Numbered from the stretch's first letter, positions 10,438-19,778 are shown. The stretch: DNA of 64,000 nt from Pseudonocardia sp. CNS-139 (GCA_001942415.1 MKJX01000195.1:87334-151333), one strand, 5' to 3'. Numbers and translations: made by a program. The notes: generated by a model from the letters alone, not told the origin.

Positions 10438-11764
10438 ATGACGGAGAGTGAGTCCGTGGGCGACCGGGACTACCCGGACGGTTCGGTGGGCCGCTATGTG
10501 CGTGAACGCTGGGGCGCTGCGGCGCCCGTTCGCGGCCCGCGGCCGCGGGCCGATCCCCCTGCTCCGCGCCAGGAGAGTGACGCCGAGGCCGCCCCGTTCC
10601 CCGCGGTGTCGCCCGACGACACCGTCACGCCCAACGGCTCGGCCAACGGCACGGCCGTCCCGCATCAGGGCCGCCGCCGTCCGCGCACCCGGACGGCCCG
10701 ATCGGGCGCGTCGACCCGGCGAGCACCGTGCCGGACGCCGTGCCGCGCACCCCGCCGAAGGGCTCGGCCCGCTGGATCGACCCCGGTGCCGTCGCGGCGC
10801 AGGAGGCGCAGCGCGCCCGCCGCCGCAGCACCGAGCAGCCACCGCCCACGGACCTCTCGTCGGCCCGGTTGCTGCGCCAGGGGCGGCGGCCCCCGCAGTC
10901 GGGGTGGCGCCGGCTCGTCTACATCGGCAGCGGGCGGCTGATCAACCCGGGCGAGAGCCCGGCCGACACCCGCCGCCGCGAGCTGGTCGCCCAGATCAAC
11001 CAGCCGCTGCTGGGCTGCCACAAGATCGCGGCGCTGAGCCTCAAGGGCGGCGTCGGCAAGACCACCGTCACGGCCACGCTGGGGGCGACCTTCGCGTCGC
11101 TGCGCGGCGACCGGGTGATCGCCGTGGACGCCAACCCGGACCGCGGCACGCTCAGCCAGAAGATCCCGCTGGAGACCAGCGCCACCGTCCGCAACCTGCT
11201 GCGCGACGCCCAGCGGGTGCGCCGCTACACGGACGTGCGCGCGTACACGTCGCAGGGGCCGTCACGGCTGGAGGTGCTGGCCAGCGAGCAGGACCCGGCG
11301 GTCTCGGAGGCGTTCAGCGAGGACGACTACCGGCGCACGATCACGCTGCTGGAGCACTTCTACAACATCGTGCTCACCGACTGCGGCACCGGCTGATGCA
11401 CTCGGCGATGTACGGCGTGCTGGGCATGGCCGACCAGCTGGTGATCGTGTCGTCCGCGTCGATCGACGGGGCGCGCAGCGCGTCGGGCACGATGGACTGG
11501 CTCGACGCACACGGCCACGGCGACCTGGTGCGGAACTCGGTCGCGGTGATCAACAGCGTGCACCGGAACGCCGGCGGCGTGGACCTGGACCGGGTGGACG
11601 CGCATTTCAAGGCGCGGTGCCGCAAGGTGGTGCGCATCCCGTTCGACCCGCACCTGGAGGAGGGCGCGGAGATCGATCTGGACCGCCTCGAACCCGCGAC
11701 GCGGATGAAGCTGCTGGAGCTGGCTGCCGCGGTGGCCGACGCCTTCGAGGGCCCGCCCGCCTGA
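10438..11764 (+). CDS. MinD/ParA-like ATPase with long disordered N-terminus (two frame breaks)
   Basis: About 442 aa with bases restored near 10665 and 11395. Residues 1-160 are Pro/Ala/Arg-rich and low complexity. The ATPase domain begins at about 195 with the deviant Walker A SLKGGVGKTTVTATL, then VIAVDANPDRGTLSQ (switch), VLTDCGTGLMHSAMYGVL (Walker B region, interrupted by the second break, which creates a false stop TGA) and NSVHRNAGG. Family members act as membrane- or DNA-associated positioning ATPases; a disordered head plus this domain is typical of actinobacterial proteins related to EspI and Rv0530. The position immediately after ccsB matches Rv0530. The real target is unknown. Confidence 0.85.
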
Positions 11765-11797
11765 CGTTCCCCCCGTGGAGCGTCCGGCCCCGGAGCG

Positions 11798-12010
11798 TCA
11801 GGCGCGCGGCGGGTCGTCGCGTTTGCGGACCTTCTCGTCGAGCTGACGAAGGAAGTCGGGGTCGTCGTCCGGTCCGCTCACCGGGGGCCTGGTGGGCCAG
11901 GCCACGGGCTTGCGCCGCGGCTGCTCGACCTCGGATCCACCCGAGTTCATCGCCTTCCACAGCACCAGCGCAATGATCGCGGCGCCGACGAACGCGATGA
12001 GGAACAGCAT
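11798..12010 (-). CDS. Small single-helix membrane protein, unknown function
   Basis: 70 aa. One N-terminal helix (MLFLIAFVGAAIIALVLWKAM) followed by a hydrophilic tail ending DFLRQLDEKVRKRDDPPRA, predicted cytoplasmic. No known domain is recognised. It runs against the MinD-like gene and ends 34 bases from it, so the two are convergent. The ATG at 12010 is preceded by GGAGGT, a good ribosome-binding site. Confidence 0.75.
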   Translation of the reverse strand: MLFLIAFVGAAIIALVLWKAMNSGGSEVEQPRRKPVAWPTRPPVSGPDDDPDFLRQLDEKVRKRDDPPRA

Positions 12011-12081
12011 GTAGGACCACCTCCGCAGCCGAGGTTAGCGGAGCGCGTGCTGCTGCGGGGTGAAGTGCGTCGAATGGGCGT

Positions 12082-12306
12082 TCAGGGCCGGGCGGGCGGC
12101 AGGGTGGCTTCGCTCGTCAGGTCGGCCAGCATGCTGCGGACCTCCGACTCGCGGAAGCGCCGGTGGCCGCCGGGCGTGCGGATGGAGCCGATGCGGCCGG
12201 CCGAGGCCCACCGCGTGACGGTCTTCGGGTCGACGCGGAAGAGCGCCGCGACCTCGCCGGGAGTGAGCAGCCGCTCGTTGCTGGCGGTGTGCGCCGTGAC
12301 TGTCAT
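12082..12306 (-). CDS. bldC: BldC-type MerR-like DNA-binding protein
   Basis: 74 aa. The whole protein is one winged helix: LLTPGEVAALFRVDPKTVTRWASAGRIGSIRTPGGHRRFRESEVRSML. This matches Streptomyces BldC, which binds cooperatively to direct repeats and times the onset of differentiation. The ATG at 12306 gives the normal length; longer in-frame starts add nonconserved residues. The upstream intergenic stretch holds two short perfect palindromes. In a non-sporulating relative the protein would be a general regulator (inference). Confidence 0.93.
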   Translation of the reverse strand: MTVTAHTASNERLLTPGEVAALFRVDPKTVTRWASAGRIGSIRTPGGHRRFRESEVRSMLADLTSEATLPPARP

Positions 12307-12520
12307 CTGGACCTCCAGTACTGCCGGGCGTTTCCGGGCCATCGTGACACCTGGGACCCCGAGTACTCGAACGGTTGTCCGCAGGTAAAGGGTCCTTAAA
12401 GGACGAACCGGACACGCCCTCACCGCTTACCGGCGGCTCCCGGAGCGGCTCTGGCCGGTCAACGTCCGACGGCCCGCCAGGTGCCCGAGGGCGGCCCGCA
12501 CCCGGTCGTACGCTGGCCGC
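12307..12520. promoter_or_regulatory. Divergent bldC / DUF4229 control region with two palindromes
   Basis: 214 bases between divergent genes. It contains CGAGTACTCG at 12360-12369 and GTCCTTAAAGGAC at 12392-12404, both perfect, 22 bases apart and upstream of bldC. They are candidate operators; no factor is assigned. Confidence 0.45.
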
Positions 12521-12892
12521 ATGACCTCGCCTCCGCCCGTGCCGCCGGCGCCGTCGCCGACGGGCCGGCAGCCGGGGCTGGCGGCCACGGTCGGGCTCTA
12601 CGCGCTGGCCCGGCTCGGGCTGCTCGCCCTCGTCACGGTGCTGCTCGTGCTGGTCGGCGTACCGTTCGCCATCGCGCTGCTGGTGGCGCTGATCGTGGCG
12701 CTGCCGTTGTCGATGGTGCTGTTCAGGGGCCTGCGGGCCCGGTTGGACGGCGCGTTGGCGCGGTCGCGCGCAGAGCGTTCCCAGGAACGCGAGGCGCTGC
12801 GCGCCCGGCTGCGCGGAGACGTCCCGGCCGACCCGCCGGCCCCTGTGTCAGACGAAGCGGCCGACCGCAAGGCCGACCCCGGTCAGGACTGA
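12521..12892 (+). CDS. DUF4229 two-helix membrane protein
   Basis: 123 aa. A Pro-rich start is followed by two close hydrophobic segments (LYALARLGLLALVTVLLVLV and FAIALLVALIVALPLSMVLF), then a charged cytoplasmic tail (RARLDGALARSRAERSQERE). This is the DUF4229 layout found beside menA in many actinobacteria; function unknown. Its 3' end overlaps the 3' end of menA by 45 bases on the opposite strand. Confidence 0.82.
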   Translation: MTSPPPVPPAPSPTGRQPGLAATVGLYALARLGLLALVTVLLVLVGVPFAIALLVALIVALPLSMVLFRGLRARLDGALARSRAERSQEREALRARLRGDVPADPPAPVSDEAADRKADPGQD

Positions 12893-13729
12893 CCAGGCCA
12901 GCAGCAGCAGGCTCGTGCGGGCCAGCACCGCGATGAGCTCCCGGCCGGTGGCGCCGCCCAGCACCGTGCGCGCGGGGATCGCCGCGAGCGGGATCGCGAG
13001 CAGCCCGAGCAGCATCGGCCAGCTGCGCAGACCGGCCAGCAACGAGAAGGCGAACGGCGCCACGACCAAGGCGACGTAAAGCCGGCGGGTGTCCCGATCG
13101 CCCAGCAGCACCGCGAGTGTGCGCTTTCCCACAGCCTCGTCCGTGGGGATGTCGCGGAGGTTGTTGGCGACGAGCACGGCGCACGTCAGCATCCCGATCG
13201 CGATCGACGTCACCACGGCGAGCGGCCCGGGCGGCCCGCTCTGCGTCACGACCGTGCCGAGCACCGCGACCGGCCCGAAGAACACGAACACCGCGAGCTC
13301 GCCGAACCCCGCGTAGCCGTACGGGCGGGGGCCGCCGGTGTAGAACCACGCCCCCGCGACGCACACCGCGCCGACCGCGATCAGCCACCACTGCGCGCTC
13401 AGCGACACGAGCGTCAGCCCGGCGAGCCCGGCCACCGCGAAGCAGACGAACGCGGCCAGCCGCACCGTCGTCGGCGCCGCGAGCCTGGACCCGACCAGCC
13501 GCAGCGGCCCGACCCGCTCGTCGTCGGTGCCGCGGATGCCGTCCGAGTAGTCGTTCGCGTAGTTGACGCCGACCACCAGTGCGACGGCGACGAGCAGCGC
13601 GAGCACGGCGTGGCCGGGGTTGACGACCCCGTAGCCGATCGCGGCGCCGGTGCCGGCGATGACGGGGGAGACGGCGGTCGGGAGGGTGCGCGGGCGGGCC
13701 CCCTCCACCCACTGCGCGAGTGTGGCCAC
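12848..13729 (-). CDS. menA: 1,4-dihydroxy-2-naphthoate polyprenyltransferase
   Basis: 293 aa, unbroken. This membrane UbiA-family enzyme joins the polyprenyl chain to 1,4-dihydroxy-2-naphthoate, giving demethylmenaquinone for MenG. The two Asp-rich sites are clear: NYANDYSDGIRGTDDER (binds prenyl diphosphate through Mg2+) and NNLRDIPTDEAVGKRTLAV. Eight to nine helices follow the usual pattern, and the N-terminus WVEGARPRTLPTAVSPVIAG is typical. Equivalent to Rv0534c. Confidence 0.96.
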   Translation of the reverse strand: MATLAQWVEGARPRTLPTAVSPVIAGTGAAIGYGVVNPGHAVLALLVAVALVVGVNYANDYSDGIRGTDDERVGPLRLVGSRLAAPTTVRLAAFVCFAVAGLAGLTLVSLSAQWWLIAVGAVCVAGAWFYTGGPRPYGYAGFGELAVFVFFGPVAVLGTVVTQSGPPGPLAVVTSIAIGMLTCAVLVANNLRDIPTDEAVGKRTLAVLLGDRDTRRLYVALVVAPFAFSLLAGLRSWPMLLGLLAIPLAAIPARTVLGGATGRELIAVLARTSLLLLAWSVLTGVGLAVGRFV

Positions 13730-13753
13730 CCCGGCACGGTATCCCGGCGCGGC

Positions 13754-14953
13754 TCAGCGGCAGGCCGGCACCTCGCCCGGCGCGGGCACCAGCGAGGCCG
13801 TCAGGTACTGGCCGACACCCAGCCGCAGCCAGCGTCCGGTGGCCGTGGCCAGCACGCACTGGACGGGCACCGCGGCGCGCTCGGCCACGATCCCGACGAC
13901 CTCCGCGGCCGCGTCCGGCGCGGCGAGGATCTTCCCGACGCCGTCCACCAGCGAGAGCCGGACGCCGCCCGTCCACAGGTAGTCGACGGTGACCCAGGCG
14001 TTCCCGGTGAGGCCGAGCGCGTCCCAGAACATCCCGTCGCCGAGGTCGATCCCGGCCGGGTTGGCGACGCGGCGGTTGTACTGGTCGCGCCCGCCGTTGT
14101 AGCCGCCCTCGTGCGCGGCCTGGGCCTGCGGCACGCCCTGCGGGAGGTCGCCCCACTGCTGGCGGGTGGGGCCGGGGTTCCAGTAGTCGTCGCGGGTGTT
14201 CCACGGGCCCACGTCCCAGACCGGCGCGAACGCGCAGCGTCCCGTCGGGGCGCAGACCTTCACCGAGTAGTCGCTCGTGTCGCGCGGCGCGAGCGCCCGG
14301 CGCGACGGCAGCGCGACGAAGTGGTCCCGCGGGGTGATCACGTGCCCGTTCGCGGTCGTGCCGCCGACCAGCCCCTCCCGGGTGGCGAACACGCGGTAGC
14401 TCAGCGGGATCTGGTCCGCGTCCTCGGTGCGCGCCGCCTTCGTCGCCGGGTGCGCGGTCAGCCGCACCCCGCGGACGGCCGGACCCGCGCCCGGGTCGCC
14501 GGCGAGCACCAGCCGGGCCTGCACCTCGGACGTCGGGCCGGGCAGCGCGACGGCGAGACCGCCCGCGTCCCGGGTTGCCGGCACCCACTCCGTCCAGGCA
14601 CCGTTGCCGCGCCGGCCGCGGACGTCGACGGTGGCGAACGCGCCGGGCGGCACCTCCGCGTCGAGCACGGCGGCGACCCGGTCGGTGGGGGCCGTGAGCC
14701 GGTGCGGCGGGAACGTGAGCAGGCCGGTCGGCCGCGGCATGGTCGCCTCGGGGTCGGCCTCCTCAGCCGCGGCCGTGAACGTGGTGTCCGGGTCGAGCCG
14801 CGCGGCGCCGCCGGACACCTGCACGCCCGCGGGCTCGGCGTCGTCGAGGTCGGCCGACCACGATCCGGGCCCGGGCGCCGCGGTGGCCGGTGCTGCGGTA
14901 CCCAGCACGACCGCGCACAGGATGGCCACGAGACCGGTCGCCCTGCGCAGCAT
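13754..14953 (-). CDS. Secreted protein with C-terminal VGPWN domain, unknown function
   Basis: 399 aa, unbroken. A Sec signal peptide (MLRRATGLVAILCAVVLGTAAPATAA) is followed by a beta-rich region (residues about 30-180) and a C-terminal domain with VCAPTGRCAFAPVWDVGPWN, DDYWNPGPTRQQWGDLPQG and NPAGIDLGDGMFWDALGL. The same C-terminal block is common in secreted actinobacterial proteins without assigned activity; the VGPWN strand hints at a double-psi-barrel-like fold (inference). It lies between menA and menE on the same strand but has no obvious role in quinone synthesis. Confidence 0.75.
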   Translation of the reverse strand: MLRRATGLVAILCAVVLGTAAPATAAPGPGSWSADLDDAEPAGVQVSGGAARLDPDTTFTAAAEEADPEATMPRPTGLLTFPPHRLTAPTDRVAAVLDAEVPPGAFATVDVRGRRGNGAWTEWVPATRDAGGLAVALPGPTSEVQARLVLAGDPGAGPAVRGVRLTAHPATKAARTEDADQIPLSYRVFATREGLVGGTTANGHVITPRDHFVALPSRRALAPRDTSDYSVKVCAPTGRCAFAPVWDVGPWNTRDDYWNPGPTRQQWGDLPQGVPQAQAAHEGGYNGGRDQYNRRVANPAGIDLGDGMFWDALGLTGNAWVTVDYLWTGGVRLSLVDGVGKILAAPDAAAEVVGIVAERAAVPVQCVLATATGRWLRLGVGQYLTASLVPAPGEVPACR

Positions 14954-15068
14954 GCCGGCCTCCCCTGTGACTCCCGTGACGCGTGTGTCGGACGTGACGA
15001 GGAGAGTCGACAGGTGCGGTGATCGTCAAGGCAGGGTCGGACGTGCCACCGAGCGGGGTGGCGTCGTG

Positions 15069-16199
15069 TCACCCGCGGGGGTCGACCTGCGCGGAAAGGG
15101 TTTGGACGACGGCTGTCCGGTCCGGCTTGCCGATGCCGCGCAGCGGGATCGCCGGCACCGCGACGAGCACCCGGGGCACGGCCGCGCGCCCGAGCGCGGC
15201 CCGCACGGCGTCGCGGAGCCGGTCTGCGGCCAGGTCGCCGTCGGCCACGACCGCGGCCGCCACCACCTGCCCCCACTCGCGTCCGGCAGCCCGACCACAC
15301 ACGCGCCGCGTACACCCGGCTGCGCCGCGAGCACCCGCTCCACGGCCGCCGGCGCGACGTTCTCCCCGCCCGTGATGATCACGTCGTCGGCCCGGCCGAG
15401 CACCTCCAGCCGCCCGTGCCGCCACCGGCCGAGGTCGCCCGTGCGGAACCGGCCGCCCGCGAACGCCGCCGCGGTGAGCGCCGGCTCGCCGACGTATCCG
15501 GCGGCGAGCGTCGGCCGCCGATCATGATCCGCCCGTCCGGGTCGAGGTCGACCAGCACACCGTCGAGCGGCCGCCCGGCGTACACGCAGCCGCCGGCCGT
15601 CTCGCTCATCCCGTACGTCGTGACGACCTCGACCCCCGCCGCGCGCGCCCGCTCGTGCAGCGCCGGGTCGAGCGCGGCCCCGCCGACCAGCACGGCCGCG
15701 TAGCTGCGCAGGCGTCCACGGCCGGGCCGCCCGCGTCGAGCACCCGCCCGAGCTGCGTGGGCACCAGGCTCGTGCAGCGGCGCGCGTCCCCGAGCGCGGC
15801 GGTCGCCACGGCGAACGCGTCGGGCCGGAACCCGTCGCGCAGGTCCTGCACCACGGGCACGGTGCCCGCGAGCAGCGCGCGCACGACCACCTGCACCCCC
15901 GCCACGTGGTCGGCCGGCAGCGCGAGCAGCCAGCGCGCCGGCCCGCCGAGCCGCGCCTGCGTCGCGAGCGCCGACGCCCGCAGCGCACCTGCCGTGAGCG
16001 CGACGAGCTTCGCACCGCCGGTGGAGCCGGACGTCGCGATCACCACGGCCGTCCCGTCGGGCGGGGTGGGCGGCTCGGGGGTGGTGCGGGTGGTGGGGAG
16101 GACCGCCGGGCCGCCGTCGAGCGCGGACTCCAGGGCGGCGGTCAGTTCCGCGACGGAGCCGGGGGAGCCGTCGAGGAGGACGACCCGGACACCGTTCAC
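15069..16199 (-). CDS. menE: o-Succinylbenzoate-CoA ligase (three frame breaks)
   Basis: About 377 aa with bases restored near 15711, 15523 and 15287. An ANL-superfamily enzyme that activates o-succinylbenzoate with ATP and CoA for MenB. Core motifs: AVVIATSGSTGGAKLVALT (P-loop), TTYGMSETAGGCVYAG, and, after the second break, FRTGDLGRWRHGRLEVLGRADDVIITGGENVAPAAVE; the catalytic lysine region is IPLRGIGKPDRTAVV. The GTG at 16199 begins VNGVRVVLLDGSPGS. It is shorter than Bacillus MenE, as usual in actinobacteria. Equivalent to Rv0542c. Confidence 0.9.
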
Positions 16200-16302
16200 C
16201 CGGCCACCGTATCCGCCTGCTGACACGATCGGTCGGCAGTAAGGTCCGTCGGGGTGACCGCGGTCGTGCTCCCCACTCCGTCGCTCCCAGCGGGAAGGCC
16301 CC

Positions 16303-16737
16303 ATGACGAACCCGCACTACACCGGCCAGCACAGCCACCAGCCTGCGCCGAGGCCGAAGCGCTGGCCGTGGATCGTGGGGATCGTCGCCGCCTTCCTGCT
16401 CGGGGTCGTGCTCGGCGACGCGGGCGACGGGCCGCAGCCGGCGGCCGCCGCTGACGGCCCACGTCCGGCCGTCCCGGCGCCCGCCGGGCCGGACTTCTCC
16501 CGCGGCGTGCCCGAGGGCGAGTGGACCGTGCCCGACCAGGTCGCACCGGGCCGCTACCGGTCCACGGGCGCCAAGCCCGGGATCTTCGACGTCTGCACGG
16601 CGACGACCCGGTCCGCGGAGGGAGACGTCGTCGACTGGCGGATCGCCAACGCCGGCGAGCAGGTCCTGATCACCGTCGGTGCGGGCGTCGCGAGCTTCGC
16701 CAACGCCAACTGCGAGCCGTTCGTCAGGATCGGCTGA
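16303..16737 (+). CDS. Membrane-anchored extracellular small domain protein
   Basis: 144 aa. A polar, His/Pro-rich N-terminus, one helix (WPWIVGIVAAFLLGVVLG), an Ala/Pro linker, then an extracellular domain of about 75 residues: VPEGEWTVPDQVAPGRYRSTG, with two cysteines (DVCTATT and NANCEPFVRIG) that could form a disulfide. The motif APGRYRSTG recurs in many short secreted actinobacterial proteins of unknown role. Divergent from menE with a shared upstream region of 103 bases. Confidence 0.75.
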   Translation: MTNPHYTGQHSHQPAPRPKRWPWIVGIVAAFLLGVVLGDAGDGPQPAAAADGPRPAVPAPAGPDFSRGVPEGEWTVPDQVAPGRYRSTGAKPGIFDVCTATTRSAEGDVVDWRIANAGEQVLITVGAGVASFANANCEPFVRIG

Positions 16738-16799
16738 GCGCCTGCCTCAGCAGCGTGAGCCCGGACCTCTTCCGGCAGGGCGGAGCGGTGCAGGGGAGG

Positions 16800-17135
16800 T
16801 CACTGCCCCGGCCCGCCCCGTCGTCGGCGGGCGAGCCGGCGGCTCTCCCGCTCGGTGCGTAGCCAGCGGAGCCACATGAACGTCTGCGAGTCGTCGCGCC
16901 AGCGCGGCCGTTGCGGGCGCGGTGGGGGCGTCCAGCGGCCGGCGCGGTGCGCGCCCAACTCGACCCGGGCCCGGACGGGGTGGCTCAACTCGATCGTGTG
17001 GGCGCCGTCGGGCAGCTCGATCGTCAGCGCGCCGTCCCCGACCTCCGCGTACACGTGGCGAAGGTCGATGCTGTCGGCGCTGCGCACGGTGACCATGACG
17101 ACGGTCGGGGTGGCTGCGGACCACGCACGACTCAC
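16800..17135 (-). CDS. Hypothetical small protein
   Basis: 111 aa, not recognised. The first 65 residues look like a small beta domain (VVMVTVRSADSIDLRHVYAEV, ALTIELPDGAHTIELSHPVRARVELG); the tail is Arg/Pro-rich and ends RRLARRRRGGPGQ. Coding bias is consistent with a real gene, but there is no clear family. A perfect 13-base palindrome lies 29 bases upstream of its start (17164-17176). Confidence 0.5.
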   Translation of the reverse strand: MSRAWSAATPTVVMVTVRSADSIDLRHVYAEVGDGALTIELPDGAHTIELSHPVRARVELGAHRAGRWTPPPRPQRPRWRDDSQTFMWLRWLRTERESRRLARRRRGGPGQ

Positions 17136-17163
17136 GAGCGGCCCCCGGTGTTCACGCTTGTGA

Positions 17164-17176
17164 CGTGATGATCACG
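17164..17176. promoter_or_regulatory. Perfect palindrome CGTGATGATCACG
   Basis: An operator-like site just upstream of the gene ending at 17135. The spacing and the GTGA..TCAC arms resemble GntR- or TetR-type sites, but no regulator is linked to it here. Confidence 0.35.
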
Positions 17177-17233
17177 CCCTGACCGTGATGGATCAGCCGC
17201 CGGTCCTGTTGCCTACGTGGCAACCAACCAGGG

Positions 17234-18487
17234 TCAGCCGGGGAGGCCGGCCCGGTGTGCCATCCCGCGGATCTCGCGCCCGACGCGGCCGCCCGGGGCC
17301 TTGTTGCGCAGCTCGGCGAGCGTCTCCCGCACGAACGGATGCCGCAGCCGGTGCGGGCTGATCCGCTCGGCCTGCCGCAGCGCCGCCGCCGCGTCGACGA
17401 TCCGGCCCCGCATCCTCGTGAGTGCCCGCCCGTAGTCCGACCAGTAGGCGGCCTGCCGCTGCGGGGACGGGATCATCGCCGGGTTGAGTCGCTCCGCTAT
17501 CCGCACAGCGTCCGGGTGCTCCCCCGACTCCAGCGCCACCGACATGCGCCACACGCCCACGTTGGTCGGGCCGAACCCGAAGTAGAACGCGTTGGCCTCC
17601 CCGGTGCGCGCCGCGAGCTCGGCGGCGAGGTCGAGCGCCGCGCGGGCCTCCGATCGATCGCGGCGAGCCGCCGCGACCAGGGACGACGAGAATGCCAACA
17701 TCCCGGCGAGCTGCTCTCCGGCGACGTCGACCGTCGGCACCCCGGACGTCGCGGTGACCAGCGTGCGAGCGGCGAGGTCGAACGCCCCCGCCGCCAACAG
17801 TCCGTGCGACGTCCCGAACGCGGCGATGCCGAGCAGCCGCGGGTCGTCAACTCGCTGCGCCTGCTGCTGCGCGATCGACGCGGCCTGCCACCCCAGGTCA
17901 AGCGGGCCACCGACGTCACGCAGCCACGCCATGGCGCCCTGGACGTGCACGAGCACCGCCAGCTCGGCCAGCTCGACGCCGTCCCGGCCGGCGGCCATCG
18001 TGGCGTGCAGGTCGCCGATCAGGCCGGGCAGCGCGGTGCCGACCTGTTCGTGTCGGCACCGCTGCTGGTCGTCGAGGACGGCGCCGACGCGGGCGCGCAG
18101 CACATCGGCCGGGACAGCCTGTCCGACGGAGGCGCCCACGCTCGCGCCGAGCAGCGCGACCCGGACGTCGTCGATGACCGGCGCGAGGCCGTCCTGCTCC
18201 AGCCCGGGCAGCGCCACCGAAGTCAGGTCGACGGGTGCGACCTCGAGTGCGCGGGCGAGCGCGACGATCAGGTGCCGGGAGTCGATGCTGCGCTCTCCGC
18301 GTTCCAGGCGGGACAGGTACGACTTGGAGATCCCGGCACGGTCGGCGACGAGCTGCTGCGTCCAGCCGTGCGAGCGGCGGATCACCCCGGCGGCGCGCCC
18401 GATCCGCTTGTCGTCCTCGGCCCGCTCGTCACCGTCGGTCTCGTCGGCGTCCTCGTCGTCGGCGGGGCCCGCCGTATCGTCGGCCAT
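17234..18487 (-). CDS. XRE-family regulator with large helical C-terminal domain
   Basis: 417 aa, unbroken. A very acidic start (residues 1-27) precedes a Cro/CI-type helix-turn-helix (about 30-85): IRRSHGWTQQLVADRAGISKSYLSRLERGERSIDSRHL. The remaining 330 residues are alpha-helical and Ala/Leu-rich, resembling the TPR-like sensor region of actinobacterial XRE regulators of the NsdA kind. Upstream (18524-18599) three CGTTGC words occur and may be autoregulatory sites. No ligand can be inferred. Confidence 0.85.
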   Translation of the reverse strand: MADDTAGPADDEDADETDGDERAEDDKRIGRAAGVIRRSHGWTQQLVADRAGISKSYLSRLERGERSIDSRHLIVALARALEVAPVDLTSVALPGLEQDGLAPVIDDVRVALLGASVGASVGQAVPADVLRARVGAVLDDQQRCRHEQVGTALPGLIGDLHATMAAGRDGVELAELAVLVHVQGAMAWLRDVGGPLDLGWQAASIAQQQAQRVDDPRLLGIAAFGTSHGLLAAGAFDLAARTLVTATSGVPTVDVAGEQLAGMLAFSSSLVAAARRDRSEARAALDLAAELAARTGEANAFYFGFGPTNVGVWRMSVALESGEHPDAVRIAERLNPAMIPSPQRQAAYWSDYGRALTRMRGRIVDAAAALRQAERISPHRLRHPFVRETLAELRNKAPGGRVGREIRGMAHRAGLPG

Positions 18488-18637
18488 GCTCCGAGCCCTC
18501 GCTTCTCGGGCCGTGCCCCCGGACGTTGCAGCGTTGCGGAGGCGATTCCGTCGCCGACCCTACCCGCGGCCGGAGTCGGTGATCAGCTTTCTACGTTGCC
18601 GCTTCCGCGCTGGTCATCGCTCTGGTGCCTGCCACGG

Positions 18638-19567
18638 TCAGTAGTGCCACGGGAACGGCGACCAGTCCGGCTCCCGCTTCTCCAGGAACGCGTCGCGGCC
18701 CTCCACCGCCTCGTCGGTCATGTACGCCAGCCGCGTGGTCTCGCCGGCGAACAGCTGCTGCCCGACCAGCCCGTCGTCGAGGAGGTTGAAGGCGTACTTG
18801 AGCATCCGCTGCGCCGTGGGGGACTTGCGGTTGATCTCCGCCGCCCACTCCAGCGCGACCTTCTCCAGGTCGGCGTGCGGGACGACGGCGTTGACCATCC
18901 CCATCCGGTGGGCGTCGGCGGCCGAGTACTCCTTCCCGAGGAAGAAGATCTCCCGGGCGAACTTCTGCCCGACCTGCCGTGCCAGGTACGCCGAGCCGTA
19001 GCCGCCGTCGAACGAGCCGACGTCGGCGTCGGTCTGCTTGAACCGGGCGTGCTCGGCGCTGGCGAGCGTCAGGTCGCAGACGACGTGCAGCGAGTGCCCG
19101 CCGCCGGCGGCCCAGCCGGGCACGACCGCGATCACGATCTTCGGCATGAACCGGATGAGCCGCTGGCACTCCAGGATGTGCAGGCGGCCGGCGCGCGCCG
19201 GGTCGACGGTGTCGGCGGTCTCGCCCCCGGCGTACTGGTAGCCGGTGCGGCCGCGGATGCGCTGGTCGCCGCCGGAGCAGAAGGCCCAGCCGCCGTCCTT
19301 GGGCGACGGGCCGTTGCCGGTGACGAGCACGCACCCGACGTCCGGGGTCTGGCGGGCGTGGTCGAGCGCGCGGTACAGCTCGTCGACGGTGCCGGGGCGG
19401 AACGCGTTGCGCACCTCCGGCCGGTCGAACGCGATCCGCACCGTGCCGCCGGCCGGGCCGGGGAGGACCGACCGGTGGTAGGTGATGTCGGCGAAGTCGA
19501 AGCCCTCGACGGGGCGCCAGGCGGCGGGGTCGAAGGTCTCGGACGGGGAGTCCACGGCAGGCGACAC
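18638..19567 (-). CDS. menB: 1,4-dihydroxy-2-naphthoyl-CoA synthase
   Basis: 309 aa, unbroken. A crotonase-fold enzyme that ring-closes o-succinylbenzoyl-CoA, the product of MenE. Visible: SGGDQRIRGRTGYQYAGG (oxyanion hole and mobile loop), AGGGHSLHVVCDLTLAS, the Asp-containing DADVGSFDGGYGSAYLARQ, and the family-specific C-terminus SPFPWHY that reaches a neighbouring subunit. Equivalent to Rv0548c. Confidence 0.97.
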   Translation of the reverse strand: MSPAVDSPSETFDPAAWRPVEGFDFADITYHRSVLPGPAGGTVRIAFDRPEVRNAFRPGTVDELYRALDHARQTPDVGCVLVTGNGPSPKDGGWAFCSGGDQRIRGRTGYQYAGGETADTVDPARAGRLHILECQRLIRFMPKIVIAVVPGWAAGGGHSLHVVCDLTLASAEHARFKQTDADVGSFDGGYGSAYLARQVGQKFAREIFFLGKEYSAADAHRMGMVNAVVPHADLEKVALEWAAEINRKSPTAQRMLKYAFNLLDDGLVGQQLFAGETTRLAYMTDEAVEGRDAFLEKREPDWSPFPWHY

Positions 19568-19571
19568 TGAC

Positions 19572-19778
19572 TCAGCCGACCGGGCGTTCGAACGTGACGA
19601 GCAGCCCCTCGACGCCGCCGGGCCCGATCCGGCCCTTGACCTCGGTGGACGTGATCGCCTTGAGCTGCCAGCCCTGCTCGGCCTCGTCGTTGAGGAGCCG
19701 CTCCAGCTTCTCGGCCGAGAGCTTGCCCCCGATCATGCTCTCGCGCAGCTGGAGGACCCGGTACTCGTATCGCGCCAT
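19572..19778 (-). CDS. DUF4177 small protein
   Basis: 68 aa: MARYEYRVLQLRES, then GGKLSAEKLERLLNDEAEQGWQLKAITS. The pattern of a strand, an amphipathic helix with EGW, and a final strand (LLVTFERPVG) is DUF4177. Function unknown. It lies 4 bases upstream of menB's start on the same strand and is probably cotranscribed with it. Confidence 0.8.
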   Translation of the reverse strand: MARYEYRVLQLRESMIGGKLSAEKLERLLNDEAEQGWQLKAITSTEVKGRIGPGGVEGLLVTFERPVG

